Source of the DNA: Oligoflexia bacterium
GTDB taxonomy: Bacteria > Bdellovibrionota > UBA1018
Length of the DNA stretch: 64,000 nucleotides
NCBI GenBank assembly: GCA_031292385.1
Contig: JARLHE010000011.1
Span: 43,879 to 107,878, forward strand
Reading direction: 5' to 3'
Shown: positions 44,274 to 53,036 of the stretch, one piece after another
Numbering within the stretch: position 1 is the first letter of the stretch
How the letters are laid out: every line of letters begins with the position of its first letter
Made by a program: the position numbers and the translations under genes
Notes under the pieces: model-generated
What the model was told of the DNA's origin: nothing
Seen by the model: the letters and a program-made list of their open reading frames with translations, nothing else
Database searches by the model: none

Positions 44274-44504
44274 TTAGCCGTCGCGGCCGATGGCTTCGAC
44301 GGGGCAGGCTTCCAGTGCGGCCTGGCACTTGCCCTGCTCTTCGGGAGTGGATGGCTGCTTATAAACGTAAGAATACCCATGCTCGTCGTTGCGAGTGAAA
44401 TTCTCGGGTGCTTCGGTGCGGCAAGCGTCGCAGTCAATGCATTGATCATCGACGTAGAACTGCCCGTCTTTGTTGTCTGCCCACTTTTTAGATTTGTCAG
44501 CCAT
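44274..44504 (-). CDS. 4Fe-4S single-cluster ferredoxin
   Basis: 76 residues. C22-x2-C25-x2-C28 and the fourth ligand in the late ACPVEAI segment (C67) form one 4Fe-4S site; an additional Cys60 is present. Small acidic electron carrier in the cytoplasm. It converges on mrp with a 36-base gap. Confidence 0.93.
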   Translation of the reverse strand: MADKSKKWADNKDGQFYVDDQCIDCDACRTEAPENFTRNDEHGYSYVYKQPSTPEEQGKCQAALEACPVEAIGRDG

Positions 44505-44544
44505 ATTCGCTCTTTACGGAACATCCCCGTCAAAGTCAATATGA

Positions 44545-45657
44545 ATGAAGCTCATGGAAAAGGTCAAATTCATCATCAGCGATTGTCATCTGTCTGCGGG
44601 GCGCTTTTACGAAGGACAATTCAATCCGCACGAGGATTTCCACTACGACAACGAGATGTGCGATCTTTTCGATTATTTTTCGACCGGCCAATATGGCGAA
44701 GGTTCAACGGGGCCGGTGGATGTAGAACTGATTATTAACGGCGATTTTCTCGATTTTTTGAACGTTCCTTACCGGGGCGAATTCGAGGACGCGATCACGG
44801 AAAACATGGCGCTTGCCAAGCTTGAAGCGATTATCGCCGGGCATCCGAAGGTGATGTCCGCTTTGAAGCGCTTTGCTTCGAAGGCGAATAAGCGGATCAC
44901 TTATCTGATCGGCAATCACGACGCGGACCTGTTTTTTCCCAAAGTGCGCGAGCGCATTATCCGCGAATGGGATCCGTCCGGGAACTATCCGAGCGACAAA
45001 GTGCAGATCATTGCCGATCGCGATCGCATCCGTTACGAGGGCGGGGTCGAGATCCATCATGGTAATCAGTTCGAGTGGGCGAACGCCTTGAATTTCGACC
45101 AGCCCGTGATCGAGGGCTCGCTGCCCGAGCCGATCCTGAATATTCCCTGGGGCAGCTTTTACGTCCTTAAGATCGTCAACCGGCTCAAGTGGGAGCGGGA
45201 GTATCTCGACAAAATCCGGCCGGTCCGGATTTTCATGATCTTGGGATTTATTTTTGACCCGGTTTTCACTTTCAAATACGGTTTTTTGACGCTTTATTAT
45301 TTTTTGAAAACGCGCCTTACGCAGGGCTTTAAAAGCGTCAGCAAAGTGTTGCGTCATGAGATGAGCTTTTTTCTCGATCTCGAGTCTTATGCTCGTCAGA
45401 CGCTCGATCAGGATCCGGAGCTCAAGACGATTATTTTTGGCCATACGCACAAGCCCATGGACCGCACTTATCCGGACGGCAAGCAATATATCAACACCGG
45501 GACGTGGACCAAGATGATCAATCTCGATCTTCAAAGCTTCGGGCAGCAGCCATTTCGCCTGACCTTCGCTTTAATTCGAATTCGTGACGGCCAGGCGCAG
45601 TGCGAGCTGCGGAACTGGGTGGGCGAGTACAGCCCTCATCGCGTTTTTCAGGGTTAA
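44545..45657 (+). CDS. Calcineurin-like metallophosphoesterase
   Basis: 370 residues; starts at ATG 44545 or 44554. Metal-binding motifs in order: SDCHLS (D-x-H, residues ~12-14), NGDFLDF, GNHDADLFF, a central HHGNQF and late FGHTHKP, the full set of dimetal phosphoesterases and closest in style to UDP-2,3-diacylglucosamine hydrolase-like proteins. A hydrophobic segment (FMILGFIFDPVF, ~230-245) suggests membrane association. Lipid A precursor cleavage is possible but not certain. Confidence 0.85.
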   Translation: MKLMEKVKFIISDCHLSAGRFYEGQFNPHEDFHYDNEMCDLFDYFSTGQYGEGSTGPVDVELIINGDFLDFLNVPYRGEFEDAITENMALAKLEAIIAGHPKVMSALKRFASKANKRITYLIGNHDADLFFPKVRERIIREWDPSGNYPSDKVQIIADRDRIRYEGGVEIHHGNQFEWANALNFDQPVIEGSLPEPILNIPWGSFYVLKIVNRLKWEREYLDKIRPVRIFMILGFIFDPVFTFKYGFLTLYYFLKTRLTQGFKSVSKVLRHEMSFFLDLESYARQTLDQDPELKTIIFGHTHKPMDRTYPDGKQYINTGTWTKMINLDLQSFGQQPFRLTFALIRIRDGQAQCELRNWVGEYSPHRVFQG

Positions 45658-45694
45658 TTTCTTCGTTATTACAGCCGACTAGTTCTGAGCGCCT

Positions 45695-47473
45695 ATGCTC
45701 AGAAAGCCCCACCTTTTTCCGCTCCTGTTCTGCTGTTTTATGCTGGTCACCGGGTGCGGTGGGAGCTCGACGGATTCACTCACCACGGCAGTCTCGACTT
45801 CTTCTTCTTGCGGGGCGCTGGCCGCCACGTTTTCTTCCGCGCAAACCTGTCAAAGCACTGGCACTTGTCCCGGAGCGGGGGTCGCCTGGTCTCCTTCGGT
45901 GACCGGAGCATCGAACACCAATCACGATGCATCGGTGGTCGTGACTCAAACCGTGTCGACTCAATCGGGGCCGATTATCGGGCTCGCGCAGCCGGCGCCG
46001 GCGTCCGCCGAAGTGACTTTCACGATCGATATGACCGAAGACTTGGGCGAGTACGGCTCGCTTACGCTCGAGGCGGAGGTTCAGAATTTTCCTAGCGCGA
46101 ACATCACCGGGACGGCTTATCCACTCCTGGTTTACTTATCCGACGGGGTAAACGATTTCATCAATTTGCCGCGAGGGCCCTCGACCGCGGGCGATTGCGC
46201 GACCTCCGGCTATTATTCCTGCTCGGGTTCGGTTTGTAGTCCCAATCCCGGCTGTTCTCCCGCTTGGCCGAGCGCCTACTTCGGGCGCGAGCAATGGGAG
46301 CAGCATCAGGTGACCAACAACAATCCCCAATTCAGCGCCTGCGGCTCGTATCCAAGCGTGAACGTCTTTCCGACTTGCAACTGGACGGGCGGCAATACCC
46401 CGCCCAACGACGAGTCCCCGGGATGCGCTTTCAATGAAACCTTTTTTCCCGGAAGCTATGCCACGCCTCGCTTGCGCTACGGCGGAATTTACACCGCGAA
46501 GTACGTGATGATCGCCAGTGACTTTGCTTCTTTGAGCGGGGAGGCCGCGAATCTGCAACTGAAGGTGATCAAGAAAGCGGACGCGAATTCCGGCGGCGCG
46601 GTGGATCTGAACGTCATTCTCGTCGGCGATCAAAACGTGAACGACTCGCGCACCGGGCGGGGCCAGCAAAACCTCAATCTCTTGTTTCAAAACGTCTACA
46701 ATATCTATTCTCAAACCTCCACGAACGTGAAGCTGGGAAAGATCAACGCCATCGAGTGGCCGAGCGCGCAGGGGGGCGAGCCCTATGCGAACATCGATGT
46801 GAGCGAAATCGGGTTCATGTTCGCGAGCGTGGCGCCTTTGTATCCGGCAAGCAGCGTCGGACGGGCGATCAATCTTTTCTTGGTGAGCACGTTGCCCGAA
46901 TCGGCGGGAACGCTCGGAGGCCTGACGGTTCTCGGGGTCTCCGGCGCGATCGGCGGTCCCACTCAGCAGGATTCAGCCAATAGCGGGACCGTGATTTCCA
47001 CTTTCAGCGAGCTCGGCACTTTCAATCAAAATTGCACCGTGGGGGGCTCTTGCCCCGAGACCAGTCAAGACGCGGGCTTTGTTTTGCTGGGGCAAACCAT
47101 CGCCCATGAGCTCGGTCATTATCTGGGCCTCAATCACCCAAGCGAGGCGGATGGCACGATTCACGACCAGGTTTACGATACCCCGATCTGCACCGCGACG
47201 GACCCGTCGCTCGGTTATATCAGCATCAACTCATGCATGATCCACGATGCAAGCGTGGATCCCGCGCTCGGTGGCAGCTCTTGCAATTTGGCCTGCGGCA
47301 GCCCCTCGGGCAGCTCGAGCGGGATTTATTGCCCCACGGCGCCACAATGCCAGTTCAATTACATTATGTGGTGGACTTCGAAGCGTTACGATCCATCCAC
47401 CAACTTGGGAGACGGGGATCTTTTTTCAGGCGGTCAGGGACAAATCGTCAATTACAGTTCTTACGTTCAATAG
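45695..47473 (+). CDS. Secreted metzincin-type zinc metalloprotease lipoprotein
   Basis: 592 residues. A signal peptide ends in the lipobox V-T-G-C (Cys21). After a ~40-residue Ser/Thr-rich linker comes a large beta-rich region with many Cys, then the zinc site HELGHYLGLNH (residues ~470-480), the metzincin HExxHxxGxxH pattern, and a later NYIMWW segment in the Met-turn position. This supports a secreted or surface protease, whose substrate is unknown. The HEAT-like gene follows in the same direction. Confidence 0.85.
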   Translation: MLRKPHLFPLLFCCFMLVTGCGGSSTDSLTTAVSTSSSCGALAATFSSAQTCQSTGTCPGAGVAWSPSVTGASNTNHDASVVVTQTVSTQSGPIIGLAQPAPASAEVTFTIDMTEDLGEYGSLTLEAEVQNFPSANITGTAYPLLVYLSDGVNDFINLPRGPSTAGDCATSGYYSCSGSVCSPNPGCSPAWPSAYFGREQWEQHQVTNNNPQFSACGSYPSVNVFPTCNWTGGNTPPNDESPGCAFNETFFPGSYATPRLRYGGIYTAKYVMIASDFASLSGEAANLQLKVIKKADANSGGAVDLNVILVGDQNVNDSRTGRGQQNLNLLFQNVYNIYSQTSTNVKLGKINAIEWPSAQGGEPYANIDVSEIGFMFASVAPLYPASSVGRAINLFLVSTLPESAGTLGGLTVLGVSGAIGGPTQQDSANSGTVISTFSELGTFNQNCTVGGSCPETSQDAGFVLLGQTIAHELGHYLGLNHPSEADGTIHDQVYDTPICTATDPSLGYISINSCMIHDASVDPALGGSSCNLACGSPSGSSSGIYCPTAPQCQFNYIMWWTSKRYDPSTNLGDGDLFSGGQGQIVNYSSYVQ

Positions 47474-47493
47474 AGGAGCGGCTCGGAGCGAAT

Positions 47494-48483
47494 ATGCGTC
47501 GGTTGATTTTTATTTCAGTCCTAACGGTCGCGTTCTTTGGCGCCAGCGGGAGAACGGTCTCCGCGGCGATGTCGGAGCAACAGATTCACGATGCGGTTGA
47601 AAACGTGCTGGCCCAGATCCATCCAACTGACACGCCCGCATGGTGGCGATCGCTTGGGCCCCAGGCTCCGAAAGTCATGATCTCGATGTATGATCAGGAA
47701 AGTTTCGTTTACCACCGCCTGCGCTTGGTACAGGCCCTGGCCTGGTTCGACGATCCCTCGGGGACGGCGTTCTTGGAGAAGCAGGCAAGCGAGACGACGG
47801 ACGATGTGATTCGAAACGGCGCGATCCAATCTTTGGGAACGTCCCAGGGCGCCCGTGAAGACGATTTCATCGCCGGCTTTCTGACCAACGATAACCCGCA
47901 AACTCGCCTGGTCGCCGCGGAGGCTCTTCGTAAAGCGGGCGACGCCAAGGCGCAGGACGAGCTCACGCGGTTTTTAGCGAACGAAAAAATTCAGTGGGTC
48001 AAAGACAAATTCAAAACGGGCGCATTGGCTCCCGCTCCCCTTCGAATCGTGCCGGCGGCGTCTTCTGCCGCCCGGAAAAATACCATCAGCCTCGATTTCG
48101 CGGGCAAGTGGCGGGGCGAAATTCTGGTGCCGGCATTTACGTCCGATCGGGGAATGCAGCATTATCCCGCAGCTTTGGATTTGTCGTTTGAAACCGATCC
48201 GAGCACGGGCGAGAAAAGCCTGCACGGGAAATTCTCGGTCGGAACCAAAGCCGAAGCGAGCTTTGAGCGGGCGAGCGGGGACGCCGGGCATTTTCGCGCC
48301 GAGACGCCTTGGGCAAATTTCAAAACGTTGGCCAGCGGCCGGGCAGGCGATGCTCCCTCCATGCTGAGCCTTGAGGCCGAGCTTTTGCCTGAGCAGGCAG
48401 GCTCGAATGCCGCTCGGGTGCGGACACTGCGAATGGCGGTTCCAGGTTTGCCCGCGGTCTTGCTTTTGCGGCGGGATCCCTAA
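47494..48483 (+). CDS. Exported HEAT-like repeat protein
   Basis: 329 residues from ATG 47494 (GGAG eight bases before; a longer in-frame extension overlaps the protease gene and is rejected). Signal peptide ends near S-A-A. Residues ~50-170 carry HEAT/PBS-lyase-like helix pairs (VYHRLRLVQALAWFDDPSGT, RLVAAEALRKAGD); the C-terminal half is beta-rich. Probably a periplasmic scaffold, perhaps a partner of the upstream protease, from gene order only. Confidence 0.7.
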   Translation: MRRLIFISVLTVAFFGASGRTVSAAMSEQQIHDAVENVLAQIHPTDTPAWWRSLGPQAPKVMISMYDQESFVYHRLRLVQALAWFDDPSGTAFLEKQASETTDDVIRNGAIQSLGTSQGAREDDFIAGFLTNDNPQTRLVAAEALRKAGDAKAQDELTRFLANEKIQWVKDKFKTGALAPAPLRIVPAASSAARKNTISLDFAGKWRGEILVPAFTSDRGMQHYPAALDLSFETDPSTGEKSLHGKFSVGTKAEASFERASGDAGHFRAETPWANFKTLASGRAGDAPSMLSLEAELLPEQAGSNAARVRTLRMAVPGLPAVLLLRRDP

Positions 48484-48563
48484 GTTAGCCATCCACGGCA
48501 GCCTGCTCATTGTGGCACAGAAAAGAAGTCTTTGAGCTACGACGAGGTGGGCATTTTGTCTGA

Positions 48564-48681
48564 GCCTGTCCAAGAAAAGGTGAGGGGGTTCTTGCGGCAG
48601 AATGCCGAAGCCCGAGCGGACGCGAGGGCGCAAGAAGGCCCATGGATGGGCCGGCCCCCGATACCCTTTTCTTGGACAGGC
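48564..48681 (-). repeat. Long palindrome folding as a three-way junction after argS
   Basis: Outer arms 48564-48580 and 48665-48681 are complementary over 17 bases without mismatch. Inside are GGGGG/CCCCC, TTCTTGCG (48589-48596) with CGCAAGAA (48629-48636), and GGCCCA-TGGA-TGGGCC (48637-48652), which together make a closed three-way junction. It starts three bases after the argS stop, and also lies between convergent genes. No T-run on either side. Confidence 0.65.
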
Positions 48682-48684
48682 TTG

Positions 48685-50460
48685 CTACATACGCTCTGGA
48701 ACCGGAACCAGCATCAGGCCCAGGCCTTGCGCGAGAATCCGGCGAGTGGCCTCGACGAGCATCAAGCGCGCGCGGCTGAGTTCCGGATCGTCGCCCAAAA
48801 CCCGGCATTCACGGTAAAACGAGCCGAAGGCTTTTGTCAGGTCGATCAAGTAATGGGCAAGTTGGCTTGCCTTGGCAAGGGTGAGGGTCCGCTCCAAATG
48901 CAGCGGAAACATTCCGAGCGTCTTGATCAGCGCCAACTCTTCGGGCGCTCCGAGCTTGCCGATGAGCTTCTTGTCGAAGAAGGCGGCGCTTCCTTCCGCT
49001 TCTTTCAAAACGCCGGTCTCGCGGGCCTTGCGCAAAATGCTCAGGCAGCGCGTGTGGGCGTACTGTAAGTAGGGCCCGGTTTCACCTTCGAAATCGACCA
49101 CGCGTTCGATGTCGAACTCGACGTCGCGCGCGGGGTCGGTGCCGAGGTCGTGGAAAACCACGGCTCCCACCGCGATGGCTTCGGTGATCGCGTCCGTGGG
49201 CGCGGCGCTTGGAAGTGCGCCCTCTGGCGTGTTTTTCCGGCGCGCCTCCATGAGCTCGGTGACTCGCGTTTTCGCGAGATCGATCACTTCTTCGAGGGTG
49301 ATGAAATTGCCGTTGCGAGTCGACATTTTCGCGTCTTTAAAGCGGTAAAGGCCCGTGGGCACGTGCTCGCAGCGGCTGATCCAGGAGTATTCCGGGCCCA
49401 TTTGCCGGATCACCGAGAAAACCTGCTGAAAGTGCAAGCGCTGCTCGCCGCCGACGATGTAGGTCATGCGGTCGAACGCGAATTGGGAAAACCGATAGAT
49501 GGCGGCGGCGACATCACGGGTCGCGTAGATCGTGGCACCATCGCTTTTTTCGAGGATGCAGGGCGGAAGCTCCTTGCCTTGCGCATCGGTCACCGGAACG
49601 ATCCAAGCCCCTTCGCTTTGAACGAGGAGATTTTTCTGTCTCAACAGATCGAGCAGGGGGGCGAGTTGATCCTTGTAAAAGCTTTCACCCCAGATGTGAT
49701 CGAAATGGACCCCGAGCCTCTTGTAGATGCGATCGAATTCTTGCAACGAAATCTTCACGCATTTCTGCCAAAAAGCGGTGATTTCTGGATCGCCCTTTTC
49801 AAGCTTGGCGAAGGCCTCGCGCGCTTGATCCTCGAGCGCCGGGTTTTTCTTCACTTCGGCGTTGATTTGCACGTAGAGGTTGACCAGCTCCATCATGGAG
49901 AGGTTCATGTCGAGCGGGATTCCGAAATGGCGGAAGGCGACCGCCAGCATTCCGTATTGCTTGCCCCAGTCGCCGAGATGATTGATCGAGGTGACCTTGA
50001 AACCGCGATACCGTCCGATTCGATCGAGCGCCGCTCCTAATGCGGTGGGGCGCAGGTGGTAAATGTTCAGAGGCTTAGCGACGTTCGGCGAGCTGTATTC
50101 CAGAACCCAGTTTCCGCGACTCGCTTCGGGAAGTTTGCCGTAAGCGCCAAGCCCCGGGCCGGCTAAAATATCGGCTAAAAGCGACTGAAGCACCTCGCCT
50201 TGAGGGACTCTAAAATTGACGTAAGGGCCCGCGGCACTGGCTTCGAGAGTGCCGAGAAGCTCTTTCTTCGCATTCAATTGCGCGACCAGTTGCTCGGCTA
50301 CCTGCGGCGGGCCTTTGCGGAACTCTTTGGAGAGCTTAAAGCAGGGATAGCCGAAATCGCCCAGCTTGGGGTCCGGAGGGGTCTCCAGATCGGAGGTTTG
50401 AACGGGTCTTTCTAAGACTTCACTGAGGGCTTTTGCCGCGACGCGCGCGAATCTTTCCAT
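48685..50460 (-). CDS. argS: Arginyl-tRNA synthetase with non-canonical HIGH motif
   Basis: 591 residues from ATG 50460. Class I synthetase: N-terminal Add-1-like domain, SSPNVAKPLNIYHLRPTALG as the HIGH region, LGDWGKQYG, KMSTRNG as the KMSKS loop, and an anticodon-binding helical domain with the C-terminal VPVPERM typical of ArgRS. The HIGH motif reads N-I-Y-H, so the first His and Gly are replaced, which is unusual in this enzyme. The overall pattern is complete and undisrupted, so the gene looks functional. Charges tRNA-Arg. Confidence 0.93.
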   Translation of the reverse strand: MERFARVAAKALSEVLERPVQTSDLETPPDPKLGDFGYPCFKLSKEFRKGPPQVAEQLVAQLNAKKELLGTLEASAAGPYVNFRVPQGEVLQSLLADILAGPGLGAYGKLPEASRGNWVLEYSSPNVAKPLNIYHLRPTALGAALDRIGRYRGFKVTSINHLGDWGKQYGMLAVAFRHFGIPLDMNLSMMELVNLYVQINAEVKKNPALEDQAREAFAKLEKGDPEITAFWQKCVKISLQEFDRIYKRLGVHFDHIWGESFYKDQLAPLLDLLRQKNLLVQSEGAWIVPVTDAQGKELPPCILEKSDGATIYATRDVAAAIYRFSQFAFDRMTYIVGGEQRLHFQQVFSVIRQMGPEYSWISRCEHVPTGLYRFKDAKMSTRNGNFITLEEVIDLAKTRVTELMEARRKNTPEGALPSAAPTDAITEAIAVGAVVFHDLGTDPARDVEFDIERVVDFEGETGPYLQYAHTRCLSILRKARETGVLKEAEGSAAFFDKKLIGKLGAPEELALIKTLGMFPLHLERTLTLAKASQLAHYLIDLTKAFGSFYRECRVLGDDPELSRARLMLVEATRRILAQGLGLMLVPVPERM

Positions 50461-50521
50461 ACCGTTATTTCCTATCACGAAACTTGACCCCACGCAGTTC
50501 ATTTGCGTTAATAGAACTCTG

Positions 50522-52210
50522 ATGAGCGACTTCTTCCAGCAAGGACCGCAGCTCGAAAATCAGTTTCTTTCCGACCGAGTGTTGCGTTCGCTCTTAAAAC
50601 GAAAAATTCCCGCTCAATTCCTTCCCGAAGTCGAGGCCGATCTCACCCATTTCGGCGAGCGGGTCGTGACCGACATCCTGGAGATGGGGCAGGAGGCGGA
50701 GGCGCAGCCGCCTCGTCTCGTTCCAATCGATCCTTGGGGAAAGCGAATCGATCAAATCGAGACCAGCCGGGCTTGGAAGGAATTGGATCGCGTATCGGCC
50801 AAAGAGGGGATCGTCGCTCTTGGTTACGAAAGACCGATCGGCGAGTATTCCCGGCTTTATCAGTTCGCGAAGCTCTATCTTTTTCACCCCTCGTCGGCCA
50901 TTTATAGCTGTCCTCTCGCGATGACGGACGGCGCGGCTCGGGTCATCGAGCTGATGGGCGATGCCGATCTGAAGGCGAACGCCTTTCGCCATCTCACCTC
51001 GCGAGACCCCGATAAATTTTGGACCTCCGGCCAATGGATGACGGAGAAGACGGGCGGTTCGGACGTATCGAACACCGAGACGATCGCGCGCCCGGATGGA
51101 AACGGATTTAGGCTGTACGGCACCAAATGGTTCACTTCGGCGGTCAGCGCGCAAATGTCGATGGCGCTGGCGCGGATCGAGGGTGCTCCGGCGGGCAATA
51201 AAGGGCTGAGCTTGTTTTACGTCGAGCTTCGCGACGCCAAAGGCCAGCTCGACCATATTCGGGTGCAACGGCTCAAAGACAAGTTGGGCACGAAGGCGCT
51301 TCCCACCGCCGAGCTGATTTTGGAAGGCCTGCCGGCAAAATTGGTGGGCGGCCCCGGCGATGGCGTGAAGAAAATCGCATCGCTGTTCAACGTGACTCGG
51401 GTTTACAATTCGGTTTGCGCCATCGGTTACATGCGGCGGGGCTTGGCGCTGGCGCAGGACTATGCTCCGCGCCGAATCGCATTCGGGAAACCGCTCAGTG
51501 AGCATCCTTTGCATCTTGAGACCCTTGCCAACATGCAGATGGATTTCGAAAGCTCGTTTCATCTGACGTTTTACGTTGCCGAGCTTCTTGGCAAAGATGA
51601 GCTGGGCAAAGCCACGCCAGAGGAGTCGGCGTGTTTGCGGTTGCTCATGCCGGTGACCAAACTTTACACGGCGAAAATCGGGGTCGCCTTAGCCAGCGAG
51701 ATGGTCGAGTCTTTCGGCGGCGCGGGATACGTCGAAGATACCGGCATTCCGGTTATTTTGCGTAACGCGCAAGTGCTCGCGATTTGGGAAGGCACGACCA
51801 ACGTGCTGAGTCTCGATATGCTGCGGGCCATTGATAAGGAATCGGCGTTCGCCCCCTTTATCGCGCTTTGCCGCAGGCGATTGGATAAGATCACCAAGGC
51901 CGAGCTGGTTCCCTCGGTCCTGCGCGCGCGCGACGCCCTGGCGCGCGTCGAGAAGTTCCTTCCCCTCGTGGCGGCCGCGGGAGGTGACGCGCTTCAAGCA
52001 TCGGCTCGCGTGTTTGCGATGGCGGCAGCACGGGTTTGCGCCGCCACCTTGATGCTGGAACACGCCGAATGGGAAAAAAATGGCTGGGCTTTTGCTTCAG
52101 CAACACGATGGTGCGCGGGCGATCTGACGCCCGGGCTGACCCCGGAGCATTTTGTCGACCCGGTTCGGCTCCAAGAGGCGCGCTCGGTCGGCTTAAACAG
52201 CACTTCTTAG
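50522..52210 (+). CDS. AidB-like acyl-CoA dehydrogenase
   Basis: 562 residues, longer than ordinary acyl-CoA dehydrogenases, as in the AidB branch. N-terminal helical extension (~1-130), then MTEKTGGSDVS, a flavin-binding middle domain, RIAFGKPLSEHPLH, GGAGYVEDTGIP and WEGTTNVLSLD, whose Glu matches the catalytic position. A C-terminal helical extension of ~100 residues follows. AidB is linked to alkylation damage in E. coli, but its real substrate is unclear. The small exported gene follows 16 bases later. Confidence 0.88.
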   Translation: MSDFFQQGPQLENQFLSDRVLRSLLKRKIPAQFLPEVEADLTHFGERVVTDILEMGQEAEAQPPRLVPIDPWGKRIDQIETSRAWKELDRVSAKEGIVALGYERPIGEYSRLYQFAKLYLFHPSSAIYSCPLAMTDGAARVIELMGDADLKANAFRHLTSRDPDKFWTSGQWMTEKTGGSDVSNTETIARPDGNGFRLYGTKWFTSAVSAQMSMALARIEGAPAGNKGLSLFYVELRDAKGQLDHIRVQRLKDKLGTKALPTAELILEGLPAKLVGGPGDGVKKIASLFNVTRVYNSVCAIGYMRRGLALAQDYAPRRIAFGKPLSEHPLHLETLANMQMDFESSFHLTFYVAELLGKDELGKATPEESACLRLLMPVTKLYTAKIGVALASEMVESFGGAGYVEDTGIPVILRNAQVLAIWEGTTNVLSLDMLRAIDKESAFAPFIALCRRRLDKITKAELVPSVLRARDALARVEKFLPLVAAAGGDALQASARVFAMAAARVCAATLMLEHAEWEKNGWAFASATRWCAGDLTPGLTPEHFVDPVRLQEARSVGLNSTS

Positions 52211-52226
52211 AGGAGACATAAATAAA

Positions 52227-52949
52227 ATGACGAGAGCCAAGGTAGCAGGAATCTTAACTTCAACGTTGTTTTTGCTTCCGCTTGCGGCTCTCGGCGACGG
52301 CGGGGCGTCGGGCGTGTGTAAACAGCAGGTTGCCGCGGAAGGGCTGCTCGACCTTGAGGTGATTAAGATTTCGGACGGGTCGTGTTTCATGAGTCTCACC
52401 CCGAACGATCCTTCCACCATCGTATATCGCAGCTATTCCTTCGATGAGGACGGCCTTTTCATGGTTTTCGATTCGACCGATGGGCCGGAGGCGACTTCGA
52501 ACGGCGCGAGAAATTATTTCTTTTTCCCCAGAAAAAACGTGCCGACGTACCAGGTGCTGGCGGACGGGACCATCGCGGTCACGAACAGCGCCGGGGAAGT
52601 TTTCAATCTTTCTGAAAAAACCGGATACCTGGTTTCGATTCCTTCGATGACGTACACGCTGGATCCGGGGATTAACATGAAAAATAACGGCGGCCTGAAT
52701 ATTACCTCCGCCCCCGGAGTCTGGCTCGATACGGGTTGGTATGTGGGCGCCGCCGCTTATCAGCATCCGGACCTGCATTCGACTTTCCATAGCGGAACCG
52801 CAACTTGCGACGTCAAAAACTCCGAGATCTTCACGAACGACTCGGATATGAATCCGCACTTCAATTTTCCCCAGGACTCCGATCTGGCGAAGTTCCTGAT
52901 GGTTCGTTGCCCTAATTTAAACCTCAGTAGTTTAAATAGCCAAAGGTAA
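52227..52949 (+). CDS. Exported protein of unknown function
   Basis: 240 residues. AGGAG precedes the ATG by 12 bases. A signal peptide ends near L-G-D-G. The mature part is beta-rich, acidic and aromatic, with three Cys; no catalytic motif recognised. It lies on the same strand as the AidB-like gene and may be cotranscribed with it. It is followed by the palindromic promoter of the next exported gene. Confidence 0.65.
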   Translation: MTRAKVAGILTSTLFLLPLAALGDGGASGVCKQQVAAEGLLDLEVIKISDGSCFMSLTPNDPSTIVYRSYSFDEDGLFMVFDSTDGPEATSNGARNYFFFPRKNVPTYQVLADGTIAVTNSAGEVFNLSEKTGYLVSIPSMTYTLDPGINMKNNGGLNITSAPGVWLDTGWYVGAAAYQHPDLHSTFHSGTATCDVKNSEIFTNDSDMNPHFNFPQDSDLAKFLMVRCPNLNLSSLNSQR

Positions 52950-52959
52950 CGCAGCGCAT

Positions 52960-52998
52960 AAGAAATTTCTTGCCTTTTATTCCGGTCTCCCATAAATA
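52960..52998 (+). promoter_or_regulatory. Promoter with 12-bp palindromic operator, copy 1
   Basis: The perfect palindrome AAGAAATTTCTT (52960-52971) overlaps the -35 box TTGCCT (52970-52975), followed by 17 bases and TAAATA (52993-52998). The same layout occurs at 53906-53944 before the next, paralogous exported gene. Confidence 0.55.
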
Positions 52999-53036
52999 GC
53001 TCCTCGGGTGGATTCAGGAGCAAAGGGGGATGCCGG

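Noticed and set aside
49150..50040. Plus-strand open frame antisense to argS
   Set aside because: argS motifs are intact on the minus strand; the antisense product has no motif.
48685..50460. argS as a pseudogene because of its HIGH motif
   Set aside because: The frame is complete with all other motifs and normal length, so it looks functional though atypical.
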